A stretch of DNA of 64,000 nucleotides, from NCBI GenBank assembly GCA_035293805.1, contig DATGMD010000036.1:1-64000 (forward strand), in the 5' to 3' direction. This document shows positions 16,835-26,999 of this stretch, in pieces; the stretch's first letter is position 1; the number at the start of each line of letters is the position of its first letter. Below the pieces are notes generated by a model that saw only the letters and a list, made by a program, of their open reading frames with translations, searched no databases and was not told the origin of the DNA. The stretch comes from JAJPHF01 sp035293805. Lineage in GTDB: Bacteria > Chloroflexota > UBA6077 > JAJPHF01. Position numbers and translations under genes: made by a program.

Positions 16835-18502
16835 ATGCCCCGCGGCGCTCCCGGCCTCGCCTACGCCCTCGCGCGCCTGCGTGGCGCGGCGCGTCCCCCG
16901 GTCACCATCACCGACCCGCCCGCGAGCATTCGCTTCGAGCGGGACGTGCCGGTGGCGGTTCGGGACGGCACCGTGCTGCGCGTGAACGTCTTTCGCCCGG
17001 CCGCTGCTGGCGCGTACCCCGTGCTCATGTGCGCCCACCCCTACGGCAAGGACCACCTGCCCCGCCGCACGCCCCTCGGGTATCTGCCGCCGATCATGCT
17101 CCGCCTGATGCGCCAGGACCGGCCGTTCCGCTTCTCGGCGTGGACGAGCTGGGAGGCACCCGACCCCGCCTACTGGGTGCCGCGCGGGTACGTGGTGGTG
17201 AACTGCGACCTGCGCGGCTTCGGCCACTCGGACGGCGTGGGCACGCTGCTCTCCGACGCCGAGGCCGACGACTACTACGACCTGATCGAGTGGGCGGCGG
17301 CGCAGCCGTGGTCCAGCGGCCGCGTGGGGCTCAACGGCGTGTCGTACCTGGCGCTGAGCCAGTGGAAGGTGGCGGCCTTGCGCCCGCCCCACCTGGCGGC
17401 GATCTGCCCGTGGGAGGGGTTCAGCGACGTGTACCGCGATCTGGCCTATCCGGGTGGCATCCGCGAGGACGGCTTCCTGCCGTTCTGGAGCGCGGGGGTG
17501 CGCCGCGAGGGGCGCTGCACGGAGGACGTGCGCCAGGAGCAGCTCGCGCGCCCGTGGTGGGACCCGTGGTGGGCGGCCCGGACGGCGCCGCTGGAGCAGA
17601 TCGCCGTGCCGGCGCTGATCTGCGGCAGCTTCTCCGACCACAACCTGCACTCGCGCGGCGCGTTCGAGGCGTTTGGGCGCCTCGGCTCGCCCCAGCGCTG
17701 GCTCTACACGCATCGCGGGGGCAAGTGGGCGACGTACTATTCGGCCGAGGCGCTGGCGTTCCAGGCGCGCTTCTTCGACCACTTCCTGAAGGACGAGGAC
17801 ACGGGGCTGCGCGCGCTGCCGTCGGTGCGGCTGGAGGTGCGCGAGCGCGGCGACCGGGTACACGCGGTGCGGCACGAGGCGGCGTGGCCGCTGCCGCGCA
17901 CCGTTTGGACGCCGCTCTACCTGCACCTGGACGGCACCTTGCGCGCCGCGCCCGCGGCCACGACGGGCGTCGTGCGCTTCGACACCGCGCGCCAACGGGT
18001 GAGCTTCGCGTGGACGGCGCCCGAGGACGTGGAGCTGACGGGCCCGATGGCGCTGCGGCTGCACGTGGCGGTCGAGGGGGCGAACGACGCCTGCCTGTTC
18101 GTGGGGGTGCGGAAGCTGCGCGGCGGGCGGCACGTGGTGTTCGAGGGCTCGTACGGCTTTGGCTACGACCTGGTCACGCGCGGCTGGCTGCGGCTCTCGC
18201 ACCGCCGGCTGGACCCGGCGCGCTCGGAGCCGTGGCGCCCGTGGCTGACCCACGAGACGCCCGAGCCGCTCGCGCCCGGCGCGATCGTGCCCGCGGACGT
18301 CGAGCTGTTGCCGTCGGCGACGCTGTTCCGGCGCGGCGAGACGCTGCGCCTCGACGTGCAGGGCCGCTACTTCTTCCGCAAGCACCCGCTGTTCGGCCAG
18401 TTTCCCGCCGCCTACGAGCACGGCCCACGGGCCACCGTCGCGCTGCACTGCGGCGGCGCCTACGACGCGCGGCTCCTAGTACCGGTGATCCCCACCGCCT
18501 GA
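16835..18502 (+). CDS. CocE/NonD family X-Pro dipeptidyl-peptidase-like hydrolase
   Basis: The 555-aa alpha/beta-hydrolase has the CocE/S15 layout. An N-terminal catalytic domain carries V-A-V-R-D-G-T-V-L-R-V-N-V-F-R-P, the oxyanion region and the nucleophile elbow G-L-N-G-V-S-Y (Ser ~residue 170). C-N-L-H-S-like and D-H-N-L-H-S segments follow, near residues 268-273. The C-terminal jelly-roll domain includes V-E-L-T-G-P-M-A-L-R-L-H-V. The family hydrolyses esters (cocaine esterase), glutaryl-7-ACA or dipeptides. No signal peptide is seen. ATG at 16835 is preceded by GAGGTG; GTG at 16829 is an alternative. Confidence 0.9.
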   Translation: MPRGAPGLAYALARLRGAARPPVTITDPPASIRFERDVPVAVRDGTVLRVNVFRPAAAGAYPVLMCAHPYGKDHLPRRTPLGYLPPIMLRLMRQDRPFRFSAWTSWEAPDPAYWVPRGYVVVNCDLRGFGHSDGVGTLLSDAEADDYYDLIEWAAAQPWSSGRVGLNGVSYLALSQWKVAALRPPHLAAICPWEGFSDVYRDLAYPGGIREDGFLPFWSAGVRREGRCTEDVRQEQLARPWWDPWWAARTAPLEQIAVPALICGSFSDHNLHSRGAFEAFGRLGSPQRWLYTHRGGKWATYYSAEALAFQARFFDHFLKDEDTGLRALPSVRLEVRERGDRVHAVRHEAAWPLPRTVWTPLYLHLDGTLRAAPAATTGVVRFDTARQRVSFAWTAPEDVELTGPMALRLHVAVEGANDACLFVGVRKLRGGRHVVFEGSYGFGYDLVTRGWLRLSHRRLDPARSEPWRPWLTHETPEPLAPGAIVPADVELLPSATLFRRGETLRLDVQGRYFFRKHPLFGQFPAAYEHGPRATVALHCGGAYDARLLVPVIPTA

Positions 18503-18521
18503 TCCCGAATCCGGCCCCCTC

Positions 18522-18605
18522 GTCCCTCCCCCTCTCCCCCTGGGAGAGGGCCGGGGTGAGGGCGTCCCTCCCCCTCTCCCCCTGGGAGAGGGCCGGGGTG
18601 AGGGC
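18522..18605. repeat. Two exact tandem copies of a 42-bp palindromic unit
   Basis: Units 18522-18563 and 18564-18605 are identical. Each contains CCCTC-rich and GAGGG-rich arms (CCCTCTCCC / GGGAGAGGG) that fold into a hairpin. The sequence type (CCCTCTCCC…GGGAGAGGG…GGGGTGAGGG) is a common dispersed intergenic palindrome in GC-rich bacteria. Being 19 bp after the hydrolase stop, it may also act as a terminator. Confidence 0.85.
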
Positions 18606-18769
18606 CCGCCCCGCTAGGTGAACGCCGGCCCGATTCGGTATGACAGAGACGGCGGCGGGTCGCTCTCCAGGAGAGCCTCGTTCGCGGCCGCCAGGCGGCC
18701 TGCTGATCCGAGCGTCAGCCCGCGAACGTGCGCAGGGTGCTCAGGAGCCGCGTGAGGAAGGGAACGGCG

Positions 18770-19339
18770 GTGGTCGAGCGGACGGAGCGCGAGAAGATGC
18801 TGGCAGGCGAGCTATACCGCGCCAGCGATCCCGAGCTTACCGCGGCGATCGCGCGCGCCGATCGCCTGATGCGCGCCTTCAATGCCACCACGGTCGACGA
18901 CCTCGACCGTCGGGCCACGCTGCTGCGCGAGCTGCTCGGGAGCGTGGGCGCGGACGTCGTCGTGCGGCCGCCCTTCTACTGTGATTATGGCTCCAACATC
19001 CACCTGGGCCGCGGGACTTTTCTCAACTACAACTGCGTCCTGCTCGACGTGTGCCAGATCGAGATCGGCGCGCTTTGCCAGATCGGGCCGGCCGTCCAGA
19101 TCTACGCGGCCGACCACCCGCGCGATCCGGCCCTCCGTCGCCAGGGACTAGAGAACGGGAAGCCCGTGCGGATTGGGTACAACGTCTGGATCGGCGGCGG
19201 CGCGATCATCCTGCCGGGCGTCACGATCGGCGACGATGCAATCGTCGGCGCCGGCGGCGTCGTCACGCGCGACGTGCCCCCGGGCGCCACCGTGGCCGGC
19301 AATCCGGCGCGTATCCTGCGCTCGCGGCACCGTGGATAG
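18770..19339 (+). CDS. Sugar O-acetyltransferase, left-handed beta-helix (Maa/NodL/LacA-like)
   Basis: The 189-aa protein is a hexapeptide-repeat acetyl-CoA-dependent transferase. It opens with M-L-A-G-E-L-Y-R-A-S-D-P-E-L, typical of the maltose/galactoside acetyltransferase (Mac) domain. P-F-Y-C-D-Y-G-S-N-I-H-L-G, the catalytic-His loop A-A-D-H-P-R-D-P, and repeated I-G-x-x-x coils ending G-N-P-A-R follow. GTG at 18770 is chosen because AGGAAGGG sits 7 nt upstream; the frame is open further upstream. The acceptor is probably a sugar or a similar hydroxylated molecule. Confidence 0.9.
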   Translation: MVERTEREKMLAGELYRASDPELTAAIARADRLMRAFNATTVDDLDRRATLLRELLGSVGADVVVRPPFYCDYGSNIHLGRGTFLNYNCVLLDVCQIEIGALCQIGPAVQIYAADHPRDPALRRQGLENGKPVRIGYNVWIGGGAIILPGVTIGDDAIVGAGGVVTRDVPPGATVAGNPARILRSRHRG

Positions 19340-19474
19340 CCGCCACCCGCCGCCGTCCCTTCATAACCAGGACCAGGCCGTGATCGAGTATCGTCGGGGG
19401 TAAACCACATCGGGCTGGCCGATGCGCCGGCGCGGTCGCTAGCCGTCAACCGACGGTCCTCGGGGAGGCAGACC

Positions 19475-20551
19475 GTGAGCACTCACGAGAGCGCCATGAT
19501 GGGCCGTGGGTACTACAACGCGCACTCGCAGGAACAGGACAACGCGAACGCCATCGCCCTGCCGATGCTGGAGCAGGCCGCGGCTGCCGCGACGCTGCCC
19601 GCGCCGGGCGAGCCCGCGGTGGTCGCCGACTACGGAGCGTCGCAGGGACACAACTCGCTGGCGCCGATGCGGACCGTCATCGCGACCCTGCGGCGGCGCC
19701 TGGCGCCCGACGCGGCAATCAGCATCGTGCACACGGACCTGCCGAGCAACGACTTCAGTGCGCTGTTCACGCTCCTGGCCGAGTCGCCCGACAGCTACCT
19801 GCGCGGCGCGGCCGAAGTGTACCCCTCGGCTATCGGGCGGTCGTTCTATCAGCCCCTCTTCGCGAGCGGCCAGGTCGCGCTTGGCTACTCGGCGATCGCG
19901 GTGCACTGGCTGAGCGCCGCGCCATGCCCCATCCCGAATCATATCTGGCCGCCGCGCGCCGAGGACGCCGTCCGCGCGGCCTTCGCCGCGCGCGCCCGCA
20001 CGGACTGGGATACCTTCCTGGCCTGTCGAGCACGCGAGCTGCGGCCTGGCGGGCGGCTGGTCGTCGTCGGCAGCCTGGCCGACTCAGCCGGCCGCAGCGG
20101 CGCGGAAGGGCTGCTCGACCTGGCGAACGACGTGCTCCAGGAGTTGGTCGCGGCGGGCACGCTGGCCGCGGCGACCTACCAGCAGATGGTCTTGCCGATG
20201 TACTACCGCACGCTGGAAGAGTACACCGCGCCGTTCAGCATGCACCCGGCCAGCGACGGCACGTCATTGCAGCTGATCGCCAGCGAGCCGGTGGCGCTCG
20301 CGGACGTGTTCTGGGCGCGCTACCAGGAAGCGGGCGACCGGCAAGCGTACGCTGCCGCTTACACGGGGTTTCTGCGCGCGTTCACCGAGCCGACGTTGTT
20401 CGGCGCCAACGTGCCGGCGGTCCCACCGCAGTCGTCGAAGCGGCTAGCGGACGAATTCTATCGTCGGGTGCAGGAACGCATCATGGCCGATCCCGCGCGT
20501 GTGCGCTGCGCCTGGCAGATCGTGCTCCTGCATCTCGCGAAAGCTCCGTGA
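19475..20551 (+). CDS. SABATH-like SAM-dependent carboxyl methyltransferase
   Basis: The 358-aa protein resembles plant-type SABATH methyltransferases that methylate carboxyl groups of small acids. Evidence is M-M-G-R-G-Y-Y-N-A-H-S-Q-E-Q at the N-terminus (plant M-x-x-G-x-G-x-x-S-Y-x-x-N-S-x-x-Q), the SAM loop D-Y-G-A-S-Q-G-H-N-S-L (~residues 52-62), D-L-P-S-N-D-F-S-A-L-F (~88-98), and A-I-A-V-H-W-L-S (~140-147). These blocks are in the same order and spacing as in salicylate or indole-acetate methyltransferases. It begins with GTG at 19475. The gene is isolated, so its acid substrate is unknown. Confidence 0.82.
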   Translation: MSTHESAMMGRGYYNAHSQEQDNANAIALPMLEQAAAAATLPAPGEPAVVADYGASQGHNSLAPMRTVIATLRRRLAPDAAISIVHTDLPSNDFSALFTLLAESPDSYLRGAAEVYPSAIGRSFYQPLFASGQVALGYSAIAVHWLSAAPCPIPNHIWPPRAEDAVRAAFAARARTDWDTFLACRARELRPGGRLVVVGSLADSAGRSGAEGLLDLANDVLQELVAAGTLAAATYQQMVLPMYYRTLEEYTAPFSMHPASDGTSLQLIASEPVALADVFWARYQEAGDRQAYAAAYTGFLRAFTEPTLFGANVPAVPPQSSKRLADEFYRRVQERIMADPARVRCAWQIVLLHLAKAP

Positions 20552-20601
20552 GCCCCGCGGATTGTCGCAGCATGAGGCGCGGAGCGCGTCATGGCGTCAG
20601 G

Positions 20602-22725
<2,124 letters not shown>

Positions 22726-22802
22726 GCCTCACCACCCCACAAAACAGCGCCCGGCCATCGGCCAGGCGCTCGCGTGGCCCCGCGGGCCACCTCGAAACTA
22801 TA
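22726..22802 (-). promoter_or_regulatory. Promoter and two-hairpin leader of the ABC-F gene
   Basis: On the minus strand a -10 element TATAGT (22802-22797) is followed by hairpin 1 (22790-22774, GTGGCCC/GGGCCAC). Hairpin 2 follows (22770-22746, 11-bp stem with one U-G pair, loop GAU) and is directly followed by GTTTTG, then the start codon at 22725. A terminator-like hairpin between promoter and gene is the arrangement used for attenuation control of several antibiotic-responsive ABC-F genes. A nine-codon ORF starting ATG at 22758 and ending TGA at 22729 overlaps hairpin 2; it has no obvious ribosome-binding site. Hairpin 2 could instead terminate the upstream Uma2 gene. Confidence 0.5.
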
Positions 22803-22845
22803 CCCGATGCCGCCCCGCCCCGGCGGCCCGCCAGCCCGGCGCAGC

Positions 22846-23415
22846 CTACGGCCAGTACTCCGCGCTCAGCGACGCGAACACGTCATCCACCGAAAACACT
22901 AGCCCCGGCGCGACGTCGGACAGGTCGATCACTTCTGCGCCCCGCATCGCGGCGGTCTGCCCCCCCGTGCGGAAGACGATGATCGAACGGTCTCGCGGAT
23001 CGACCAGCAGCGCGGCGGCCACGCCGTTGGCGACGTACCACAGGCACCGACGCACGAGCGGCGTGACGCTCTGCCGCGGCGAGACGATCTCGATTGCGAT
23101 GTCCGGCGGCGCGAACACGTCGTCGGCGATCTGGCCCTCGGGCGTCCGTGGGATGCGCTCCGCCCCGAACACCACGACGTCGGGCACGTACGAGCGCCCA
23201 CCAAACGTCGCGCGCAGCTCGGTCAAAGCGCGGGCGGATCGCCGCCGCCGGGCGAGACGGTTCAGCCGCTCCACCAGCTCGGTCTGCAGCGTGCTGTGTC
23301 GCCCCTTGGGAGCCGCTTTTCGCGTCACTACCCCGTCGGCGTACTCGAGCGCGGGCTTCGTCTCCGGCCGCGCGAGGAACTCCGCGAGCGTCAGCCCCTG
23401 CCGCGGGGCGACCAT
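22846..23415 (-). CDS. Uma2 family endonuclease-like protein
   Basis: The 189-aa protein has the Uma2/DUF820 PD-(D/E)xK-like fold: L-E-Y-A-D-G-V-V near the N-terminus, V-P-D-V-V-V-F (~residue 92; the P-D pair supplies a metal Asp) and A-I-E-I-V-S-P (~122; E-x-V). The lysine usually found in the following K-x-x-x-Y helix is replaced (S-V-T-P-L-V-R-R-C-L-W-Y), so activity is doubtful. ATG at 23415 is chosen over the one at 23433 because a perfect AGGAGGT lies upstream. Uma2 proteins are abundant in Chloroflexota and cyanobacteria, often as solitary genes of unclear role. Confidence 0.82.
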   Translation of the reverse strand: MVAPRQGLTLAEFLARPETKPALEYADGVVTRKAAPKGRHSTLQTELVERLNRLARRRRSARALTELRATFGGRSYVPDVVVFGAERIPRTPEGQIADDVFAPPDIAIEIVSPRQSVTPLVRRCLWYVANGVAAALLVDPRDRSIIVFRTGGQTAAMRGAEVIDLSDVAPGLVFSVDDVFASLSAEYWP

Positions 23416-23478
23416 TGCCGACCTCCTGGGCATCGCCCGCCTACAGTGTAGCAGCGTGCGCGGCGCCGACCGGCGGCC

Positions 23479-24573
23479 TTACAGCCGATACAGCGCCGCG
23501 GGGTTGTCGTGCAGGATCTTGCGCTTCACCTCGGGGCTGATATCGGTCCGCGCCTGGAACGTCTTGATCGCGTCCACGTCGCTCGACGGGTCGGTGTGGC
23601 CGTAGTCCGTCCCGATCACCAGGTTGTCCTCGCCGCAGTACTTCAGAATGAACGGGATGTCGTCCGTGTTCTCACAGGTCACGTAGATGCGGTAGTCCCG
23701 CGCGATGTTCGCCGGCCACTCGCGTCCCTGCTGCTGGAACCGCTTGCGCGCCTCGTTGAAGATCCAGGGGATCCACTGCGCGCTCGCCTCGATGAAGGCG
23801 AAGCGTAGCGTGGGGAAGATCAGCGGGATCTCGCTCATCAGCAGGTCGTGGACCGCGGTGACCGTCGGCACGCGGAAGCGGTCGAACGCCTGCGCCTGGA
23901 ACACCGGGTGGCGGTAGAAGTCCGTCAGCCACGGGCTGCCGTTCGCGATGTGGACGGCGACGGCCAGGTCCAGCCGCTGCGCCTCCTCGAACACCGGGTA
24001 GAAGTACGGGTCGATCAGCTGCCGGCTGCCCTCGACCGGCCGCATCAGCACCGCGCAGGCGCCGTGCTCCTTGCCGAAGCGCATCTGCTCCAGCGCGTCG
24101 GGCAGGCTCAGCAGCGGCACCACGCACGACCAGCGCAGCCGCCCCTGGCCCTGGCGCCAGATGTCGGCCAGCCAGCGGTTCCAGCCCTTGTAGATCGCCA
24201 CCTCCGCGGCCGGGTTGTCCGTCACCTGCTCGATGAAGATCGTGTTGTGCAGCACCTGCACGTCCACGCCGATCTGGTCCATGTGCTCCAGGCGCAGCGC
24301 GACGTTCGTCATCTCGCTGGCATCTTGCGGCGTCGTCATCGTGCGGCCCGCCAGCCGCGACAGCGCTTCGAGCTGCTCGTGCGAGTAGCCGGGAAAGCGG
24401 AAGCCGCGCACCTTGCCGTCGATCAGCCAGTACTGCAGCCGCGTCTCCCCCTGCACCTCCACCGGCTGGGGGCGGTACTGCGCGTCCGCGGGGTCCATGT
24501 ACTCCCAGGTTGCCGCTGTCTCCACGACGTGCGCGTCCGCGTCGATCACCATCGTCTTCGTCGGTGCTGCCAT
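23479..24573 (-). CDS. Amidohydrolase family (ACMSD-like) metal-dependent hydrolase/decarboxylase
   Basis: The 364-aa protein begins V-I-D-A-D-A-H-V-V-E, the D-x-H metal motif of amidohydrolase_2 proteins. A-V-H-I-A-N-G-S (~residue 210) contains another metal His, F-A-F-I-E-A-S-A-Q-W-I-P-W follows (~255), and I-G-T-D-Y-G-H-T-D-P (~325) carries the late catalytic Asp. This subgroup includes ACMSD and gamma-resorcylate-type decarboxylases and 2-pyrone-4,6-dicarboxylate hydrolases. ATG at 24573 has GGGAGG upstream. The product could act in the same catabolic context as UbiD and the LLM enzyme, but there is no operon link. Confidence 0.88.
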   Translation of the reverse strand: MAAPTKTMVIDADAHVVETAATWEYMDPADAQYRPQPVEVQGETRLQYWLIDGKVRGFRFPGYSHEQLEALSRLAGRTMTTPQDASEMTNVALRLEHMDQIGVDVQVLHNTIFIEQVTDNPAAEVAIYKGWNRWLADIWRQGQGRLRWSCVVPLLSLPDALEQMRFGKEHGACAVLMRPVEGSRQLIDPYFYPVFEEAQRLDLAVAVHIANGSPWLTDFYRHPVFQAQAFDRFRVPTVTAVHDLLMSEIPLIFPTLRFAFIEASAQWIPWIFNEARKRFQQQGREWPANIARDYRIYVTCENTDDIPFILKYCGEDNLVIGTDYGHTDPSSDVDAIKTFQARTDISPEVKRKILHDNPAALYRL

Positions 24574-24614
24574 GCTCCATCCTCCCACGCCGGGCGCTCC
24601 GCCCGCCGAACCCC

Positions 24615-25232
24615 CTACCCCAGCGCCGCCAGCACGCCCGCTACGTTCCTCGCCAGCAGCTTCGGCACGTCCAGCCGCAGCCCGGGAAACGTCTCGCTCT
24701 CGATCACCCCGTCCGCATCCGGCGCCACCCACACGTACTCGCCGCCGCGCCGCCGGAACCAGTCGATCATGCCGTCCATCACCCGCCACACGACGTACTC
24801 GCGCACGCCCGCCTTGCGGTACGCCTCCTTCTTGTCGTGCAGGTCGTACGACGCGCTGCTGGCCGCCACCTCCACCACGAGCTGCGGCGCCGCGTAGACG
24901 AATCCATCGGCGCCAAGGTGCGGCCCGCCCGCCTCTTCGCGCCAGAGGCAGGCGTCCGGCTGCACCTCGCTGTTCGCGCTGGGCCGAACCGTGGCGTTGT
25001 CCCCGATCCGCAGTCGCGGATGCTTTCCCCGGTATACGCCCAGCCAGGTCACCACCAGGGCGTGCTGCTCCCCATGCGAGTCGAATCCAACGGGCAAAGC
25101 CACGTAGACCACTCCTTCGACCAGCTCGGCTTGCTTGATGTCGGGGCGCTCGCTGTACCGCTCGTGGAACTCGTCGCGCGTCAGGCGGTCGCCGGACTCC
25201 AGGACCGGCCGCAGCTTCGTCGGAGCGGTCAT
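24615..25232 (-). CDS. Uma2 family endonuclease-like protein
   Basis: The 205-aa Uma2/DUF820 protein has A-E-L-V-E-G-V-V-Y-V-A-L-P-V near residue 37, Q-P-D-A-C-L-W-R-E-E (~89) and L-V-V-E-V-A-A-S-S-A-S-Y-D-L-H-D-K-K-E-A-Y with the catalytic-type Lys pair (~115-132). It therefore keeps the full P-D…E-x-V…K pattern, unlike the neighbour at 22846. The preceding gene (25349-25636) on the same strand encodes a small acidic protein often seen next to Uma2. DNA-binding or nuclease activity is inferred from the family only. Confidence 0.85.
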   Translation of the reverse strand: MTAPTKLRPVLESGDRLTRDEFHERYSERPDIKQAELVEGVVYVALPVGFDSHGEQHALVVTWLGVYRGKHPRLRIGDNATVRPSANSEVQPDACLWREEAGGPHLGADGFVYAAPQLVVEVAASSASYDLHDKKEAYRKAGVREYVVWRVMDGMIDWFRRRGGEYVWVAPDADGVIESETFPGLRLDVPKLLARNVAGVLAALG

Positions 25233-25348
25233 CGCAGGACTCCACAAATCAGGCTCGTGGGCAGTATACCGCCCGGTCCGCCACCGGGGCGGAGTGCCGC
25301 GCTGGCGCCTCCCGGCGCCCGGCCCAGCAGCTTCGAAGATCCGCCAGC

Positions 25349-25636
25349 TCAGCCAGCCGCGGACTCCGGGCCATCGGGCAGCGCCGCTACCGCCTCGCGC
25401 CAGAGCCGCGGGTCGCCCAGCCGCACCGCCGCATCCATCCCCACGTTCTCCAACAGCAGCGCCAGCATCGTCAGGCGCTCCGCGTCGTCCCAGAACAGCT
25501 TGCCGTCGATCATCTCTATCTTCTCGGGCGCCAGGTCCAGGCGCGCCAGGGCTTCCTCGCCGCGCCACGCCCGCCCCTCACGGCGAATGTCCCAGGTAGG
25601 GGTTGGCCGAACGTCTCCGTCGTCTTCCATCTGCAT
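25349..25636 (-). CDS. Small acidic protein upstream of a Uma2 gene
   Basis: This 95-aa product starts at ATG 25636 (AAGGAG upstream); the longer open frame above is Ala/Arg-rich and lacks a good start signal. The sequence W-R-G-E-E-A-L-A-R-L-D-L-A-P-E-K-I-E-M-I-D-G-K-L-F-W-D-D-A-E-R-L-T-M-L-A is typical of a short protein family that accompanies Uma2-like genes in Chloroflexota and cyanobacteria. It precedes the Uma2 gene at 24615-25232 by about 116 nt on the same strand. A partner or antitoxin-like role is speculation. Confidence 0.65.
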   Translation of the reverse strand: MQMEDDGDVRPTPTWDIRREGRAWRGEEALARLDLAPEKIEMIDGKLFWDDAERLTMLALLLENVGMDAAVRLGDPRLWREAVAALPDGPESAAG

Positions 25637-25728
25637 CGCTGCCAGTGCTCCTTCGGCCGCTGAGCGGCCCTCGCTCGCACTCGCCGTCCTCGCCCCGTCT
25701 GCCGCCCGCCGGGCCGCCGCGTCTAGCG

Positions 25729-25832
25729 CTACAGCGGCGCCGTGTACACCACCAGCGGGTGCAGCGGCTCGTCGCCGATCGCGGTGATCTCGTGCGGCAC
25801 GGTCGCCGGAATCCACAGCGCCGCCCGTCCGC
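25729..25832 (-). pseudogene. Cupin-domain C-terminal remnant
   Basis: Reading the minus strand from about 25832 to the TAG at 25729 gives R-A-A-L-W-I-P-A-T-V-P-H-E-I-T-A-I-G-D-E, then P-L-H-P-L-V-V-Y-T-A-P-L. This fits the last two or three beta-strands of a cupin (W-x-P…P-H…V-V-Y). No start codon, ribosome-binding site or N-terminal half is present, so this looks like the remnant of a deleted gene. Confidence 0.45.
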
Positions 25833-25899
25833 CGCCCACTCGACCCCCACGCCCTCGCGCCCCACGCCTCGCGCCCCCGGAGGTTGGCTCCGGGGGCGC

Positions 25900-26739
25900 T
25901 CAGGGGAGCAGGTCGAGTGCGGTCTGAATCCGCTGGTACCCGGCACGATTACCCTGCTGCTGGTAGAGCGCCGCGGCCCGCTCGTAATCCGCCCGGGCTC
26001 CCTCGGTATCCCCCAGGGAGTGCCGGGCGAACCCACGGCCGGCGTAGGCACTGGCATGATCGGGATCGAGGCGAAGGGCCTCGTCGTAGTCCTGGATCGC
26101 CCCTTGATAGTCCCGGAGCTCCTCGCCGGCGATCCCACGCATAAAGTAGCCCCACGCACTCGTCGGGAGATGTTGGAGTACTTCGGTCGCCGCATCTCGC
26201 AAACCCGTCCAGTCCCGTGCCCGCCCTCGATCTAATGCTTGCTGGGTGGCGGGGAGCTGGCGCAGATCCTCCGGCAGCGAGGGATCCGGGGCCCCCGCCT
26301 GGAAGGTGACCGGGCGGGCTTGCAGCCTGGTCCAGCCACAAGTGGTGCGTGCCTCTATGTACAGGCGGTGGCTCCCCGGCGTGATGCCGCTCGTGTCCCA
26401 CACCAACAGGAACCCCGCACGGGCAAACCGGATGCTGCCATACAGCTCCGCGATGGCGGGGGTCTCCACTCCATACGCCGCCGCTTCCACACGCGAACTC
26501 TGATCCGGGGGGACGTCGAGACTCAGCCGCACCTCGCTGACGCCGGTACCAGACGGTGCTTGGGGCTCGACCGCCCAGCCCTGCACTTGTACCTCGGCAC
26601 TGATCGGCAGGCGATCGGCCGCGTACAAGGTCTCCACGGCCCCGTGCAGATCGCACTGCTGCGCCGCCGTTGGATGCCACGAGACTAGAACGAGTAACAG
26701 CGCGACCGCAAGCTCCCGGCCTAGCTTCCACCGACTCAT
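25900..26739 (-). CDS. Secreted protein with beta-sandwich and TPR domains
   Basis: The 279-aa protein has a signal peptide (M-S-R-W-K-L-G-R-E then hydrophobic core, cleavage near TAAQQ). Residues ~30-145 form a beta-sandwich module with G-W-A-V-E-P…S-G-T-G-V-S-E-V-R-L-S-L and a late disulfide-capable T-T-C-G-W. Residues ~165-275 form TPR-like helices (A-I-Q-D-Y-D-E-A-L-R-L-D-P-D-H-A-S-A-Y-A-G-R-G, then A-R-A-D-Y-E-R-A-A-A-L-Y). ATG at 26739 has GGGAGGGCTCTCC-type purines upstream. The N-terminal module is shared with the proteins at 27000-28049 and 43014-44966. I infer an extracytoplasmic protein-interaction role. Confidence 0.75.
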   Translation of the reverse strand: MSRWKLGRELAVALLLVLVSWHPTAAQQCDLHGAVETLYAADRLPISAEVQVQGWAVEPQAPSGTGVSEVRLSLDVPPDQSSRVEAAAYGVETPAIAELYGSIRFARAGFLLVWDTSGITPGSHRLYIEARTTCGWTRLQARPVTFQAGAPDPSLPEDLRQLPATQQALDRGRARDWTGLRDAATEVLQHLPTSAWGYFMRGIAGEELRDYQGAIQDYDEALRLDPDHASAYAGRGFARHSLGDTEGARADYERAAALYQQQGNRAGYQRIQTALDLLP

Positions 26740-26999
26740 CTGGAGAGCCCTCCCGCCTCGCCTCTTGACGCGGCCCCAGAGAGCCGCAGTATAGTGCCGG
26801 CCGCCCCATGGTGGATGGGACGACGATGGGCCAGAACCGACGCCCGCATCGAGGCGACCCGCCTTGCGGCCCACGGCTTCAATCCACGTAAGCGTTCAGC
26901 CTCGGCCGAGCGGGGGAAGCGTATCGGCCCGCGAAGCGGCACCGGCGGGGATATTCGCGCCTCCCCGCTCCACTTCTCCGCCTCCAGGCACGGCCCGCT

